In this document: positions 49,770 through 58,758 of the stretch, piece by piece | Numbering within the stretch: position 1 is the stretch's first letter | Layout of the letters: every line of letters starts with the position of its first letter | From: an uncultured Sphingomonadales bacterium | GTDB lineage: Bacteria; Pseudomonadota; Alphaproteobacteria; Sphingomonadales; Sphingomonadaceae | Reading direction: 5' to 3' | Assembly (NCBI GenBank): GCA_903839675.1 | Contig: CAIMDB010000008.1 | Coordinates: forward strand, 112,724-176,723 | DNA length: 64,000 bases | The notes under the pieces: model-generated | What the model was told of the DNA's origin: nothing | Seen by the model: only the letters and a program-made list of their open reading frames with translations | Database searches by the model: none | Program-made: the position numbers and the translations under genes

Positions 49770-52457
49770 TCAGAACTTGGTGCTGATCTTGAGGCCATAA
49801 GTGCGCGGACGCACGATCGTCGAGGTCTTGATGTACTGCGACGAGTTGGTGAACGTCGAAGCATCGCTGTTGAACAGGTTGTCGCCGAAGACCGTCACGG
49901 TCCAATCGTCACGCGTGAAGCCGACCTGCGCATCAGTCAGGGCATAGCCTGGCATCTTGTAGCGCAGAACGGTCGTTGCGGGAACGATGATCCCGTTTGG
50001 ACCAAGCACGCTGCCGTTACCGGCAACATCGCCCGACGGATAGGTCGCCGGCTGGTTGTACATCGAGCTTGTGTAGTTCACGCCACCAGCAACAAACCAC
50101 TGCGCGTCAGCTGGACCGTCAAACTCGTAACGAACACGGATGTTGCCCTGGAAGTGCGGGCTGAACGGCGTGATGCCGCCAACGTTGCCAAACGGGCTCT
50201 GAACAGGAAGCACGGAACTGCCCACGCGGACCTGCGTGATGCACTTACCGAAGGACGAAGCAGCCGGGTTGTTGGCAATGAAGCACGGCGCGTTGGCCTG
50301 CTTGCTGTCGTTGTACGTCGCTGAACCCTGGATCGTCAGACCACCGGTCGGACGTGCCACGATCTGCGCTTCCACGCCCTTGATGTGGTAGGTTGGGCCG
50401 TTGGTTCCAAACGCGGTGTTGCCGAAGCCGGCAGCCGGGTTGAAGAAGCCAATCTGCGTATCTTTCCATTCCATGTAATAGGCAGATGCGTTAAACGTAA
50501 CCTTCCGATCAAACAGATCGGTCTTCAGACCCATTTCGTAGTTGATTAGGTTATCTGGTGCATATGCTGCCGGAACGAGCAACTGCTTAACGCCAACGTT
50601 GATCGGATCGTTAACACGCGCCGAAGGGCCACGGTTGAACGCGCCGGGACGGAAGCCTTCGCTAAACGTGGCGTAGACCATCGTGCCGTCTTTGGGCTTC
50701 CAGGTGATCGTGGCCTTGCTCTTAAAGCCCGTATACTTGGACTTGAGGTTAAGGGCATCAAGGTTGGAACCCGTCACGCACACTGGGACCTGGTAGCAGC
50801 CACCGTTGAACGAGGAGTAGACGGAGCCCGTCTCATAGTTCTGGTAGTTGTAGTAACGCGTGCCGGCAGTGATCGTCAGGTTCGGCAAGATGTCGAAATC
50901 AACCGAGCCGAATGCTGCATACTGCTTGTAACCGCGCTGGATGTCCTGACCAAGGGCGATAGCTGGACCACGCGGACCCGCCACGTTCAGCGTAGCAGCA
51001 GGGTTTGGAGCAACGAGACCGAGGCAAACAGAGCCCGCAGCGCGGATCTGAGCTGCCGTCAGCGCAGGATCGCACGATGGAATGGTCTTGTAATGCCAAT
51101 CCATGTTGTCCTCAATCGCGAACTCTTCGTAATAGGCACCCGCGATGGCGCGGAACCGGCCAGTATCAGGCGTGCTGATACGGAATTCATGGGTCTGGTG
51201 CGTATTGCGGACCTTGTCCTTCCAGAAGCTGTTCGGCTCATGGCAGAACGGTGCGAGGCCAGCGCCGAAGTAATAGTTGGCACCGCCTGTGCACTGATAA
51301 AAGATGCCGTACGTTGCGCGCGCATAGTTGGTGTAGTCACCCTGCTGCGAGATGTTACGGGTCAGATAGGCACCGGTGTAGATCAACCTGAAATCGTTGA
51401 CGTTGCCGTTGATGGTCCAAGCCGTGTTCGAATACGAATCCTTGTTAAACTGCGGCGAAAACAGCGTTGCCGAATTGCCCGTCAAAGGTGCGTAGTCGTA
51501 GGTGTAGGTCTGGGTGGCGAAGGTGCCCTTCGACTGCAGGCTCTGATAAGCTTGAGTCAGCAGCACATCCCAATCGGGCGAGACTTTCCAGGCGAGCGCG
51601 ACACGACCACCGGTATAGTCCACCGGGTTGAAGTTGTCTTCCACAAGCGGGTTGTTGTTGTACTTGCCGTCGTTGGTCTGCTGGGCAGGTGTCAAACGGT
51701 TGCCGTTGCCCTGATAGGCCAGATAGTAGGCCCCAAGATCGGTCGGCTGGCGCGTGAAGGTGGAGAACTGGTTGTCGATGTAGCCGCCATGGTGATCGGT
51801 GTAAATCACAGCACGGATCGCCAACTTGTCTTCGATGATCGGAACGTTGACCATCGCATTGAACGAAGCATTTGCCGCGCCGCCGGAAGTGCCGCCGAAG
51901 CTGCCTTCCATGCGACCTTCAAACTTGTCGAGCTTGGGCTTGTTGGTGATGTAGCGAACCACACCAGCCTGCGCGCCGCCGCCGAACAGCGTCCCCTGCG
52001 GACCTTCGAGAACTTCGACGCGCTCAATGTCAGCGACATAAACGTCGGCGTTACGGGCTGGGAACTGCATCGACTGGTCGTCGAGGTAAAGCGCAACGTT
52101 CGGGAAGCCGCCAATCGTGGCCGACGACTGCTGACCGGCAAAGCCAGCCGACAGGCCGCGCATGAAGATCGCGCCGCCGCCCGGGCCGTTGCTGCCGAAA
52201 GTCACGTTTGGCGTGTACTTTAGAAGGTCGGTGAGTGTCGTGACGTTCAGCTTGCTCAGCGTGTCCGTGCTGAACGCTTGCAGTGTCATCGGCACGTCCT
52301 GCAGCGATTCATCGCGACGGTTGGCCGTCACAACGATGTCAGCGACACCGCCAGCATCGTTCGACGCGCCCGTGTCCTGAGCAAATGCCGGACCGCTGCC
52401 AGCACCGAGCGCTGCGATAACAAGCGCAGCCGTCGTGAGTTTTAGAGATGATTTCAA
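49770..52457 (-). CDS. TonB-dependent outer-membrane receptor
   Basis: This is an outer-membrane transporter of 895 residues. MKSSLKLTTAALVIAALGAG with AFAQD after it is a signal peptide and cleavage site. ADIVVTANRRDESLQ is the TonB-box-like start. The plug domain (LQDVPMTLQAFSTDTLS and GGGAIFMRGLSAG) is followed by a long beta-barrel region with the terminal phenylalanine of outer-membrane proteins (ISTKF). Such receptors import large or scarce ligands such as siderophores, oligosaccharides or aromatic compounds. The operon that follows supports an organic, perhaps sulfated, ligand. A terminator follows. Confidence 0.92.
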   Translation of the reverse strand: MKSSLKLTTAALVIAALGAGSGPAFAQDTGASNDAGGVADIVVTANRRDESLQDVPMTLQAFSTDTLSKLNVTTLTDLLKYTPNVTFGSNGPGGGAIFMRGLSAGFAGQQSSATIGGFPNVALYLDDQSMQFPARNADVYVADIERVEVLEGPQGTLFGGGAQAGVVRYITNKPKLDKFEGRMEGSFGGTSGGAANASFNAMVNVPIIEDKLAIRAVIYTDHHGGYIDNQFSTFTRQPTDLGAYYLAYQGNGNRLTPAQQTNDGKYNNNPLVEDNFNPVDYTGGRVALAWKVSPDWDVLLTQAYQSLQSKGTFATQTYTYDYAPLTGNSATLFSPQFNKDSYSNTAWTINGNVNDFRLIYTGAYLTRNISQQGDYTNYARATYGIFYQCTGGANYYFGAGLAPFCHEPNSFWKDKVRNTHQTHEFRISTPDTGRFRAIAGAYYEEFAIEDNMDWHYKTIPSCDPALTAAQIRAAGSVCLGLVAPNPAATLNVAGPRGPAIALGQDIQRGYKQYAAFGSVDFDILPNLTITAGTRYYNYQNYETGSVYSSFNGGCYQVPVCVTGSNLDALNLKSKYTGFKSKATITWKPKDGTMVYATFSEGFRPGAFNRGPSARVNDPINVGVKQLLVPAAYAPDNLINYEMGLKTDLFDRKVTFNASAYYMEWKDTQIGFFNPAAGFGNTAFGTNGPTYHIKGVEAQIVARPTGGLTIQGSATYNDSKQANAPCFIANNPAASSFGKCITQVRVGSSVLPVQSPFGNVGGITPFSPHFQGNIRVRYEFDGPADAQWFVAGGVNYTSSMYNQPATYPSGDVAGNGSVLGPNGIIVPATTVLRYKMPGYALTDAQVGFTRDDWTVTVFGDNLFNSDASTFTNSSQYIKTSTIVRPRTYGLKISTKF

Positions 52458-52574
52458 AGGTATTCTCCCCGGTTTTGGTTCGTTTGCTCATGGCTGAGAA
52501 CCAGATTTTTTATAAAATTCTGAAGCACGATGGATTCCTGCCCCTTTTGTCACAAATGAGCAAATTTTCTGAAA

Positions 52575-52590
52575 CGGTAAATTAAATTAA
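52575..52590. repeat. AT-rich 16-base sequence, copy 2 (shared with 42024)
   Basis: This is the exact copy of the 42024 sequence, 117 bases before the TonB-receptor start in the 255-base divergent gap with purU. A near-perfect dyad TTTGTCACAAA lies at 52546-52556 close by. The gap is AT-rich and must hold both promoters; nothing else in it could be recognised. Confidence 0.35.
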
Positions 52591-52712
52591 TCGCCCAATC
52601 ACAACATCTACATCGCCGAATTAGAACGCCTTATGTAGGCAGCCCCCAGTTGGAAAGTGCATCAAGGCGCCGCTAGGCGCAACAAAATTCAATATTGCCG
52701 GGGTAGAAAAAC

Positions 52713-53570
52713 GTGAAGCAAGCTGCCGATTTTGTCCTGCTCATTGCCAGTGTGGACCGCAAAGGGATCGTCGCGGCGGTCTCGAATTCGATTGTCAGCC
52801 AAGACTGCAATATCGTGGAAAGCGCGCAATTCCGTGATTGTGATAACGGTCGGTTCTTCATGCGCATCGCCATCGCCAGCCCGGCGGACATGACAGCAGA
52901 ACGTTTTAGCCTAGCGTTCGCACCCGTTGCAGCCACGTTCGAACTCGACTGGAGCATCCAAAATCTGAAGCGCAAGCTGCGGGCCATGATCATGATAAGC
53001 CAGGGCGGCCACTGCCTGAACGACCTGCTTTACCGCACATCAACCCAGCGACTGCCAATTGATGTCACCAGCGTCGTTTCCAACCATACAACCTGGCAGC
53101 GCCGCGTGGAGCATGATGGTATTGCCTTCCATCACATGCCCATCACGCCGGAAAACAAAGCCGAGCAGGAAGCCAAGCTGCTAGAGATGGTGGAAGACCA
53201 GCAGGTCGATCTCATCATCCTCGCCCGTTACATGCAGGTTCTGTCCGACAAGCTTTGCCAAAAGCTGGATGGCCGCGTGATCAATATTCATCACAGCTTC
53301 TTGCCAGGGTTCAAGGGTGCCAAGCCCTATCATCGCGCCCATGAGCGCGGTGTCAAAATGGTCGGCGCCACAGCACATTATGTGACGGCAGACCTTGATG
53401 AAGGGCCGATCATCACGCAAGACGTATCCATTGTTGATCATTCCGATACCGTCGAAGACCTGATCGCACAGGGGCAAGACACCGAAAGCCGTGTCCTCGC
53501 CCGCGCAGTCAAGCTCCACAGCGAACATCGCGTGATGCTCAACGGCAATCGCACGGTCGTCTTCAAATAG
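52713..53570 (+). CDS. purU: Formyltetrahydrofolate deformylase
   Basis: PurU hydrolyses 10-formyl-THF to formate and THF. It has an N-terminal ACT domain (residues about 5-85) and a C-terminal formyltransferase-fold domain with NIHHSFLPGF and ADLDEGPIITQ, which carry the catalytic His and Asp. The 285 residues are normal. The start is GTG, with GGGG about 10 bases upstream. In other bacteria purU is linked to soxBDAG (Arthrobacter and Pseudomonas arrangements), where it frees THF after demethylation. Here it is separated from both sox sets but sits in the same island, so that role is likely. Confidence 0.93.
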   Translation: MKQAADFVLLIASVDRKGIVAAVSNSIVSQDCNIVESAQFRDCDNGRFFMRIAIASPADMTAERFSLAFAPVAATFELDWSIQNLKRKLRAMIMISQGGHCLNDLLYRTSTQRLPIDVTSVVSNHTTWQRRVEHDGIAFHHMPITPENKAEQEAKLLEMVEDQQVDLIILARYMQVLSDKLCQKLDGRVINIHHSFLPGFKGAKPYHRAHERGVKMVGATAHYVTADLDEGPIITQDVSIVDHSDTVEDLIAQGQDTESRVLARAVKLHSEHRVMLNGNRTVVFK

Positions 53571-53648
53571 CGTCAGAAAATCGGAGCGCTGATTTACAAT
53601 GTATCGTTCTAGTCCCTCAGTTCCAGCACGATGCATTGCGGGTCCGCT

Positions 53649-55127
53649 ATGACCGGTGATCCCACGACGTATGATATTGCCGTCATCGGCGGCGGGGTGA
53701 ACGGGTCTGGGATTGCCCGCGATGCAGCCGGCCGTGGCGCGCGCGCCTTGCTCCTTGAAGCGGCGGATTTGGCCAGTGGAACGTCTTCGGCGTCCACCAA
53801 GCTGATCCATGGCGGACTGCGTTACCTTGAACATTACGAATTCGCCCTTGTCCGGGAAGCTCTGAGCGAAAGAGAGCGCCTCTGGTCCATCGCCCCGCAC
53901 ATCATTTGGCCGATGCGCTTCGTGCTGCCTCATGTGGCAGGGCTTCGTCCCCGCTGGCTGCTGCGGCTGGGCTTGTTCCTCTACGATCACATTGGCGGCC
54001 GAAAAAAGCTGGCGCCTACCAAAAGCATTGATTTGCGCCAGCACGAGGCTGGCAAAGCTCTGAAGCCACAGTTCAAAAATGGCTTCGCCTATTCTGATTG
54101 CTGGGTGGATGATGCGCGGCTTGTCGTGCTGAACGCCCGGGATGCGGCAGACCGTGGCGCAGACGTTCGGACGCGCTGCAAAGTGGAGCAGCTTGTGCGC
54201 AAGGACGGTGTGTGGGAGATCACCACAGCTGTGGGCACGTTCACCGCGCGTGCTGTGGTCAATGCAGCTGGCCCATCGGTGATGAACTTGCTGGATCGCT
54301 CAGAGGCACGGAGCTCCGGCCGCATCCGCCTTGTCCGCGGATCGCACATCGTTGTGTCCCGGTTGTTTGACCATGAGTTCTCTTACTTCTTCCAGTTGCC
54401 GGACGGACGCATCTTCTTTGCCATTCCCTATGAGCAAGATTTCACGTTGGTAGGCACAACCGACCGCGATCATGAAGCGGGACCGGACAAGGTGCAGGCC
54501 AGCGAAGAGGAAATCGCCTATCTTTGTGACGGCGTGAACTTCTATTTCGAAAAGCCAATCTCTCCCAGTGACGTGATATGGACATTCTCCGGTGTTCGCC
54601 CCCTGTTTGACGATGGTTCGGAGAAGCCAGAAGCGGCCACGCGCGGGTATCGTCTGGACATGACACCCGAGGCAGACGGCGCACCAATGTTGTCGATCTT
54701 CGGCGGCAAGATTACCACATATCGTCATCTCGCGCAGGAAGCCGTGGATCTGCTGGCACCGCGCCTGTCGCATTTGTCAGCGGCGCACTGGACGGACACA
54801 GAGGCGCTTCCCGGGGGAGACTTCCCAATCGATGGCGCGGCGCAGCTGGTCGATGAAATTGTCAGGCTTTATCCGTTCCTTGAACATGCCTGGGCGGCCC
54901 GCTTGGTCCGCAGTTACGGCACACTCACCACGCACATTCTCGGCGGCGCAAAATCGCTCTCCGATTGCGGACATCATTTCGGCCATGGCCTGACCGAACG
55001 GGAAGTCCGGTATCTCATTGATCGCGAATGGGCGCAGTCGGCAGAAGATATCTTGTGGCGCCGCAGCAAGCTGGGCCTGCACTTCACAGCAGAGCAGTCT
55101 GCGGTATTAGAACGGTTCCTCGCCTAA
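53649..55127 (+). CDS. glpD: Aerobic glycerol-3-phosphate dehydrogenase
   Basis: This is a FAD-dependent membrane-associated dehydrogenase that converts glycerol-3-phosphate to dihydroxyacetone phosphate and feeds electrons to quinones. IAVIGGGVNGSGIARDAAG is the FAD fold, KLIHGGLRYLE is a GlpD signature, and TDRDHEAG is typical near the active site. The start ATG 53649 gives 492 residues and the family N-terminus. ATG 53631 gives six more. No glpK or glpF is nearby, so it serves general lipid or glycerol metabolism rather than this island. It lies 78 bases after purU. Confidence 0.9.
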   Translation: MTGDPTTYDIAVIGGGVNGSGIARDAAGRGARALLLEAADLASGTSSASTKLIHGGLRYLEHYEFALVREALSERERLWSIAPHIIWPMRFVLPHVAGLRPRWLLRLGLFLYDHIGGRKKLAPTKSIDLRQHEAGKALKPQFKNGFAYSDCWVDDARLVVLNARDAADRGADVRTRCKVEQLVRKDGVWEITTAVGTFTARAVVNAAGPSVMNLLDRSEARSSGRIRLVRGSHIVVSRLFDHEFSYFFQLPDGRIFFAIPYEQDFTLVGTTDRDHEAGPDKVQASEEEIAYLCDGVNFYFEKPISPSDVIWTFSGVRPLFDDGSEKPEAATRGYRLDMTPEADGAPMLSIFGGKITTYRHLAQEAVDLLAPRLSHLSAAHWTDTEALPGGDFPIDGAAQLVDEIVRLYPFLEHAWAARLVRSYGTLTTHILGGAKSLSDCGHHFGHGLTEREVRYLIDREWAQSAEDILWRRSKLGLHFTAEQSAVLERFLA

Positions 55128-55154
55128 TCGGCCGCCATTGTCTTCAGGACTATT

Positions 55155-55195
55155 TCGACCAGCCTTTTGGTCGACCGAGACAAGTCGACTGGTCG
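55155..55195. promoter_or_regulatory. Cluster of CGACCAG/CTGGTCG half-sites before the POT transporter
   Basis: CGACCAG, GGTCGAC and GTCGACTGGTCG occur within 41 bases, giving overlapping inverted repeats (GACCAG with GGTC, then CGACTGGTCG). The cluster is in the 292-base gap between glpD and the POT-family gene. The arms resemble TetR-type operator half-sites, but no TetR gene is in the window. The rest of the gap shows nothing I can recognise. Confidence 0.4.
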
Positions 55196-55419
55196 GGACT
55201 CTCCACCAAAAGCTCTCTCAATGGACAGATGAATCGCACTTAGGGTTCAAGTCTTTATCCCTCTTGCGCAAGCCACCCCCAGCGCTAAGACCATGATATC
55301 CGCTCATCGCGTGCGATGGGAGAATGCCCGATTGCCTGACACCTTTCCGAACGACATTCGGTCTGGACGTCTTGCAGAAATGTGCGGGCACGGAACATAG
55401 GGCACGTTGGGGGATACAG

Positions 55420-56778
55420 ATGGACAGCGCAGCACAGCATTCTGAAAAGGTCGGCGGCCATCCCAAGGGTGTCTACTATCTGGCTTTCACCGAGACATGG
55501 GAACGCTTTTCCTTCTACGGAATGTCGGCGCTTCTGACGCTCTACATGGTCAAAGATCTGCTGCCGAAACATGCGGCTGAAGTCGTCGGACTTTCGACAC
55601 TCAGAGGTCTGATCGGGTTCAACGGCACCATGTCCGACGTGGCCTTCGCCTCCATCGTCTATGGCTGGTATGCAGGGCTCGTCTATTTCACGCCGCTTCT
55701 CGGCGGATGGGTGGCTGACCGGATTTTGGGGGCAAAGCGCACCGTCATGATCGGCGTGCTGCTCATGAGTGCAGGCCATCTGGCGATGTCGTTTTATTCG
55801 ACCTTCCTGCTCGCGCTCTTATTGCTCATCCTCGGTTCCGGGTTTCTCAAAGGCAATATTTCGGCGCAAGTCGGATCGCTTTATCCGCGCGATGATGATT
55901 CCATGCGGTCGCGTGGCTACACCATTTTTTCAACCGGCATCAACATTGGAGCCGCCAGCGGCCCCCTCGTCACCGGGCTGGTCGCGGCTATTTATGGCTG
56001 GCACACGGGCTTTGCCGTTGCGGCAGCGTTGATGCTTCTTGCTTTGGTCAGCTACATGCTTGGCCAAAAGCACTTGCCAGACGACCGGCCGGTCCGGCGC
56101 GAACGTGAGAAGGCCGCGCCCTTGACCGCAAGTGAGCGCAAGCGCGTTCTTTTCCTTCTCTTGGTGATCGCACTCACTATTCCGGCGGAAATCACCTATC
56201 CAATGGTGTGGAGCATCGGCATCCTTTGGGTGGATCAATATGTGAACCTTGCCACCCCACTGGGCGTAATGCCCTCCAGCTGGTTTGCGTCGATGGACTC
56301 GCTAGGGTCTATTCTGTTTGCACCTGTCTTGGTGGTACTCTGGAGTTGGCAATCGAAGCGGGGCAATGAACCGGCCAGCGTGACCAAGCAAGGGATCGGC
56401 ACCGCCATCGTCGCCTTTGCAGCCTTGCTGTTTGCCTATGGCAATTGGGGTCTCACCGAACCGGACAGTGTCCACGCGGGCTGGGCGATTGCGGGATGGC
56501 TGATCATGGGGCTAGGCTGGATGTATTATTGGCCGACGACCATGGCCATTGTCAGCAAGGCAGCCCCGCCGCGCATGGCCTCGACATTGATGGGCGTCGC
56601 CTTCCTCTCGCCATTTGTTGCCCATGTGATGGCGGGATGGGTCGGCAGCTACTTTGACCAGATGACGCCTTCGGCCTTTTGGGCAATGGATGCCGCCATT
56701 GGCGCGGTGGGCGCCACGCTCATTCTGCTGTTGCGCAAGCCTTTGCAGCGGGGCCTTGAAACCGGCCTCAACCCCTGA
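55420..56778 (+). CDS. POT-family proton-dependent oligopeptide transporter
   Basis: This is a 12-14 helix transporter of 452 residues. WERFSFYGMSALLTLYMV is the PTR2/POT family signature 1. FSTGINIGAASGPLVTG matches the second family signature near helix 5. The ORF track start at 55324 adds 32 codons; ATG 55420 is preceded by GGGGGA six bases away and is preferred. The family takes up di- and tripeptides with protons and sometimes other substrates. It is followed by a class II aldolase in an operon, which is unusual for a peptide importer. Confidence 0.9.
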   Translation: MDSAAQHSEKVGGHPKGVYYLAFTETWERFSFYGMSALLTLYMVKDLLPKHAAEVVGLSTLRGLIGFNGTMSDVAFASIVYGWYAGLVYFTPLLGGWVADRILGAKRTVMIGVLLMSAGHLAMSFYSTFLLALLLLILGSGFLKGNISAQVGSLYPRDDDSMRSRGYTIFSTGINIGAASGPLVTGLVAAIYGWHTGFAVAAALMLLALVSYMLGQKHLPDDRPVRREREKAAPLTASERKRVLFLLLVIALTIPAEITYPMVWSIGILWVDQYVNLATPLGVMPSSWFASMDSLGSILFAPVLVVLWSWQSKRGNEPASVTKQGIGTAIVAFAALLFAYGNWGLTEPDSVHAGWAIAGWLIMGLGWMYYWPTTMAIVSKAAPPRMASTLMGVAFLSPFVAHVMAGWVGSYFDQMTPSAFWAMDAAIGAVGATLILLLRKPLQRGLETGLNP

Positions 56779-57533
56779 TGACGTTGGGGGGCTGTGATGC
56801 CACCGAATGGCAGGCACGCGTAGATCTGGCAGCAGCCCACCGGCTCGCCGTGCATTACGGCTATCATGAGGGCATCGACAACCACTTCACCGTGCTTGTG
56901 CCGGGACATATGGACCGCTTCCTGCTCGCACCTTTCGGCCTGCACTGGTCTGAAATCCGCGCGCGTGATTTCCTTGTGGTTGATTTTGCGGGCAATGTGC
57001 TTTCAGGCGAAGGGCCGGTGGAGGACACGGCCTTTCACATCCACGCGCCGATACATGCCGCCCGGCCCGATGTGGCCTGTGTTATGCACACCCATATGCC
57101 CTATGCGACGGCGCTGAGCTTATTGGAGGCGCCGGAGCTCCTGATGGCGAGCCAAAACGCGATCGGCTTTGCCGGGCTGATGGCCTGCTGTGACTATTCC
57201 GGATTTGCGCTCGACAGTGGCGAAGGCAGGCGCATGGCCGCCGCGCTTGGCGACAAATCCGTGTTGCTGCTACGTAACCACGGTGTGGCAGTCACCGGAG
57301 TGAGCATCGCCGATGCGTTCAACACGCTCTATTTCTTTGAGCGCGCCGCGATGACTCAAATCCTCGCGCAATCCAGCGGCCAGAAGCTGCGCCTTGTGCC
57401 CGAACCCACTTTGAGTCTGACGGTCGAGCAATATACGACGTCCGCCAAGGTCGAGGGTCTAGACCGCATTGACCTCCATTTCGCGGCGCTGAAGCGCATG
57501 CTGGACCGGCAGGGATCTGACTATGCAGAGTGA
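56778..57533 (+). CDS. Class II aldolase/adducin family protein
   Basis: This is a zinc-type aldolase-fold protein of 251 residues. MHTHMPYA (His104 and His106) and NHGVAV (about His169) provide the metal ligands, and GIDNHFTVLVPG is the typical N-terminal substrate loop. Family members include L-fuculose-1-phosphate aldolase, ribulose-phosphate epimerase and several decarboxylases; the group without the catalytic Glu often acts as decarboxylase. It shares a base with the POT stop codon and overlaps the next MFS gene by 11 bases. The substrate is open. Confidence 0.85.
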   Translation: MTLGGCDATEWQARVDLAAAHRLAVHYGYHEGIDNHFTVLVPGHMDRFLLAPFGLHWSEIRARDFLVVDFAGNVLSGEGPVEDTAFHIHAPIHAARPDVACVMHTHMPYATALSLLEAPELLMASQNAIGFAGLMACCDYSGFALDSGEGRRMAAALGDKSVLLLRNHGVAVTGVSIADAFNTLYFFERAAMTQILAQSSGQKLRLVPEPTLSLTVEQYTTSAKVEGLDRIDLHFAALKRMLDRQGSDYAE

Positions 57534-58758
57534 GGCGCGATCACCCCGCACGACAGGGGCGATCGTCCTCGTCGGGCTGATGGCGCTGAGCCTGTTCATC
57601 AATTACATCGACCGCGGCAATCTTGCGACCGGCGCGACGCAAATCCGGGCGGATCTCAATCTCTCGGCCACAGCCTATGGCGCGCTCGCGGCGGCGTTCT
57701 ATTTTGCTTATGCGTTCTGCCAGCTTCCGGCGGGTGCCCTGTCGGACCGGATCGGTGGCAAGCTCGTGCTCGGCCTTGGCGCGCTGTTGTGGTCGCTCTC
57801 CACACTCCTCACCGGCTTTGTCGAAGGCTTCATGGGCCTGTTCGTCCTGCGCTTGATGCTGGGCATGGGCGAGAGCGTGGCGTTCACAACGACCTCCAAG
57901 ATCATCGCCACCAATGTTCCACGCACGCAGATGGGCCTGGCCAACGGAGTGATCGGGTTCGGCTATCTGGTCGGGCCTGCTGTGGGCACGCTGCTCGGCG
58001 GCTTCATGATGGCCCAATGGGGCTGGCGCGCGACATTCTTCATTTTCGGCGCAATCTCGCTGCTCTGGTTGATCCCCTGGAGCCGGGTGCGGATTAACGA
58101 AGCGAAGCCCGTTGATGCCCTGAGCGAGCAACCGGTCACGATGCGCCAGATCCTCGGCAAGCGGGCTTTGTGGGGGGCCTCGCTCGGCCACTTTGCGGGC
58201 AACTGGAACTGGTATTTCATTCTCGGCTATCTGCCAATGTACCTCGAAATGCAGCGCGGCTTTTCGAAGGAGGATATGGCGGCGGTGGTTTCGAGCGCCT
58301 ACCTCGTGAATGCGCTGGCCGCTCTGTTTGCCGGCTGGGCCATCGACAAGGCGATAGCGCGCGGATGGTCCCCTTCGCTCACGCTCAAGGGACCCCTGGC
58401 CCTCGCGCATCTGGCGGGCTTGGTGTGCATGCTCGCCATGCCAGCCATGCCAATCTATTGGTGCATCGCGCTTCTGTTCGTTTACGAAATCGCGCTTGGC
58501 CTTTCTTGCCCCGCCTATTTCATCATCCCGCAGATCATGGCCGGCCCCTCCGCCGCCGCACGCTGGGTGGGGGTGCAGAATATGATGGGCAATATGCCGG
58601 GGATCATCGGCGTGTTTTTCGCCGGTGTGCTGATTGATGCGGGCGGAGGCTCTTACAGCACCGCGTTCCTGCTGGCGGGCCTCGTCAATATTCTGGGGCT
58701 CATCGGCTGGCTCGGCATCTTGCCCAAGGTTGAACCTGTGGATTGGAAAGCGGCCTAG
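57523..58758 (+). CDS. MFS transporter (ACS-like, carboxylate type)
   Basis: This is a 12-helix major facilitator protein of 411 residues with [12 protein letters not shown] near the first helix, the motif of the anion:cation symporter group (hexuronate, phthalate, 4-hydroxyphenylacetate uptake). [20 protein letters not shown] is the A-motif. The start overlaps the class II aldolase gene by 11 bases, so the aldolase substrate may be imported by it. Its TAG stop overlaps the caiD-like stop on the opposite strand by four bases (CTAG). Confidence 0.87.
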   Translation: MQSEARSPRTTGAIVLVGLMALSLFINYIDRGNLATGATQIRADLNLSATAYGALAAAFYFAYAFCQLPAGALSDRIGGKLVLGLGALLWSLSTLLTGFVEGFMGLFVLRLMLGMGESVAFTTTSKIIATNVPRTQMGLANGVIGFGYLVGPAVGTLLGGFMMAQWGWRATFFIFGAISLLWLIPWSRVRINEAKPVDALSEQPVTMRQILGKRALWGASLGHFAGNWNWYFILGYLPMYLEMQRGFSKEDMAAVVSSAYLVNALAALFAGWAIDKAIARGWSPSLTLKGPLALAHLAGLVCMLAMPAMPIYWCIALLFVYEIALGLSCPAYFIIPQIMAGPSAAARWVGVQNMMGNMPGIIGVFFAGVLIDAGGGSYSTAFLLAGLVNILGLIGWLGILPKVEPVDWKAA

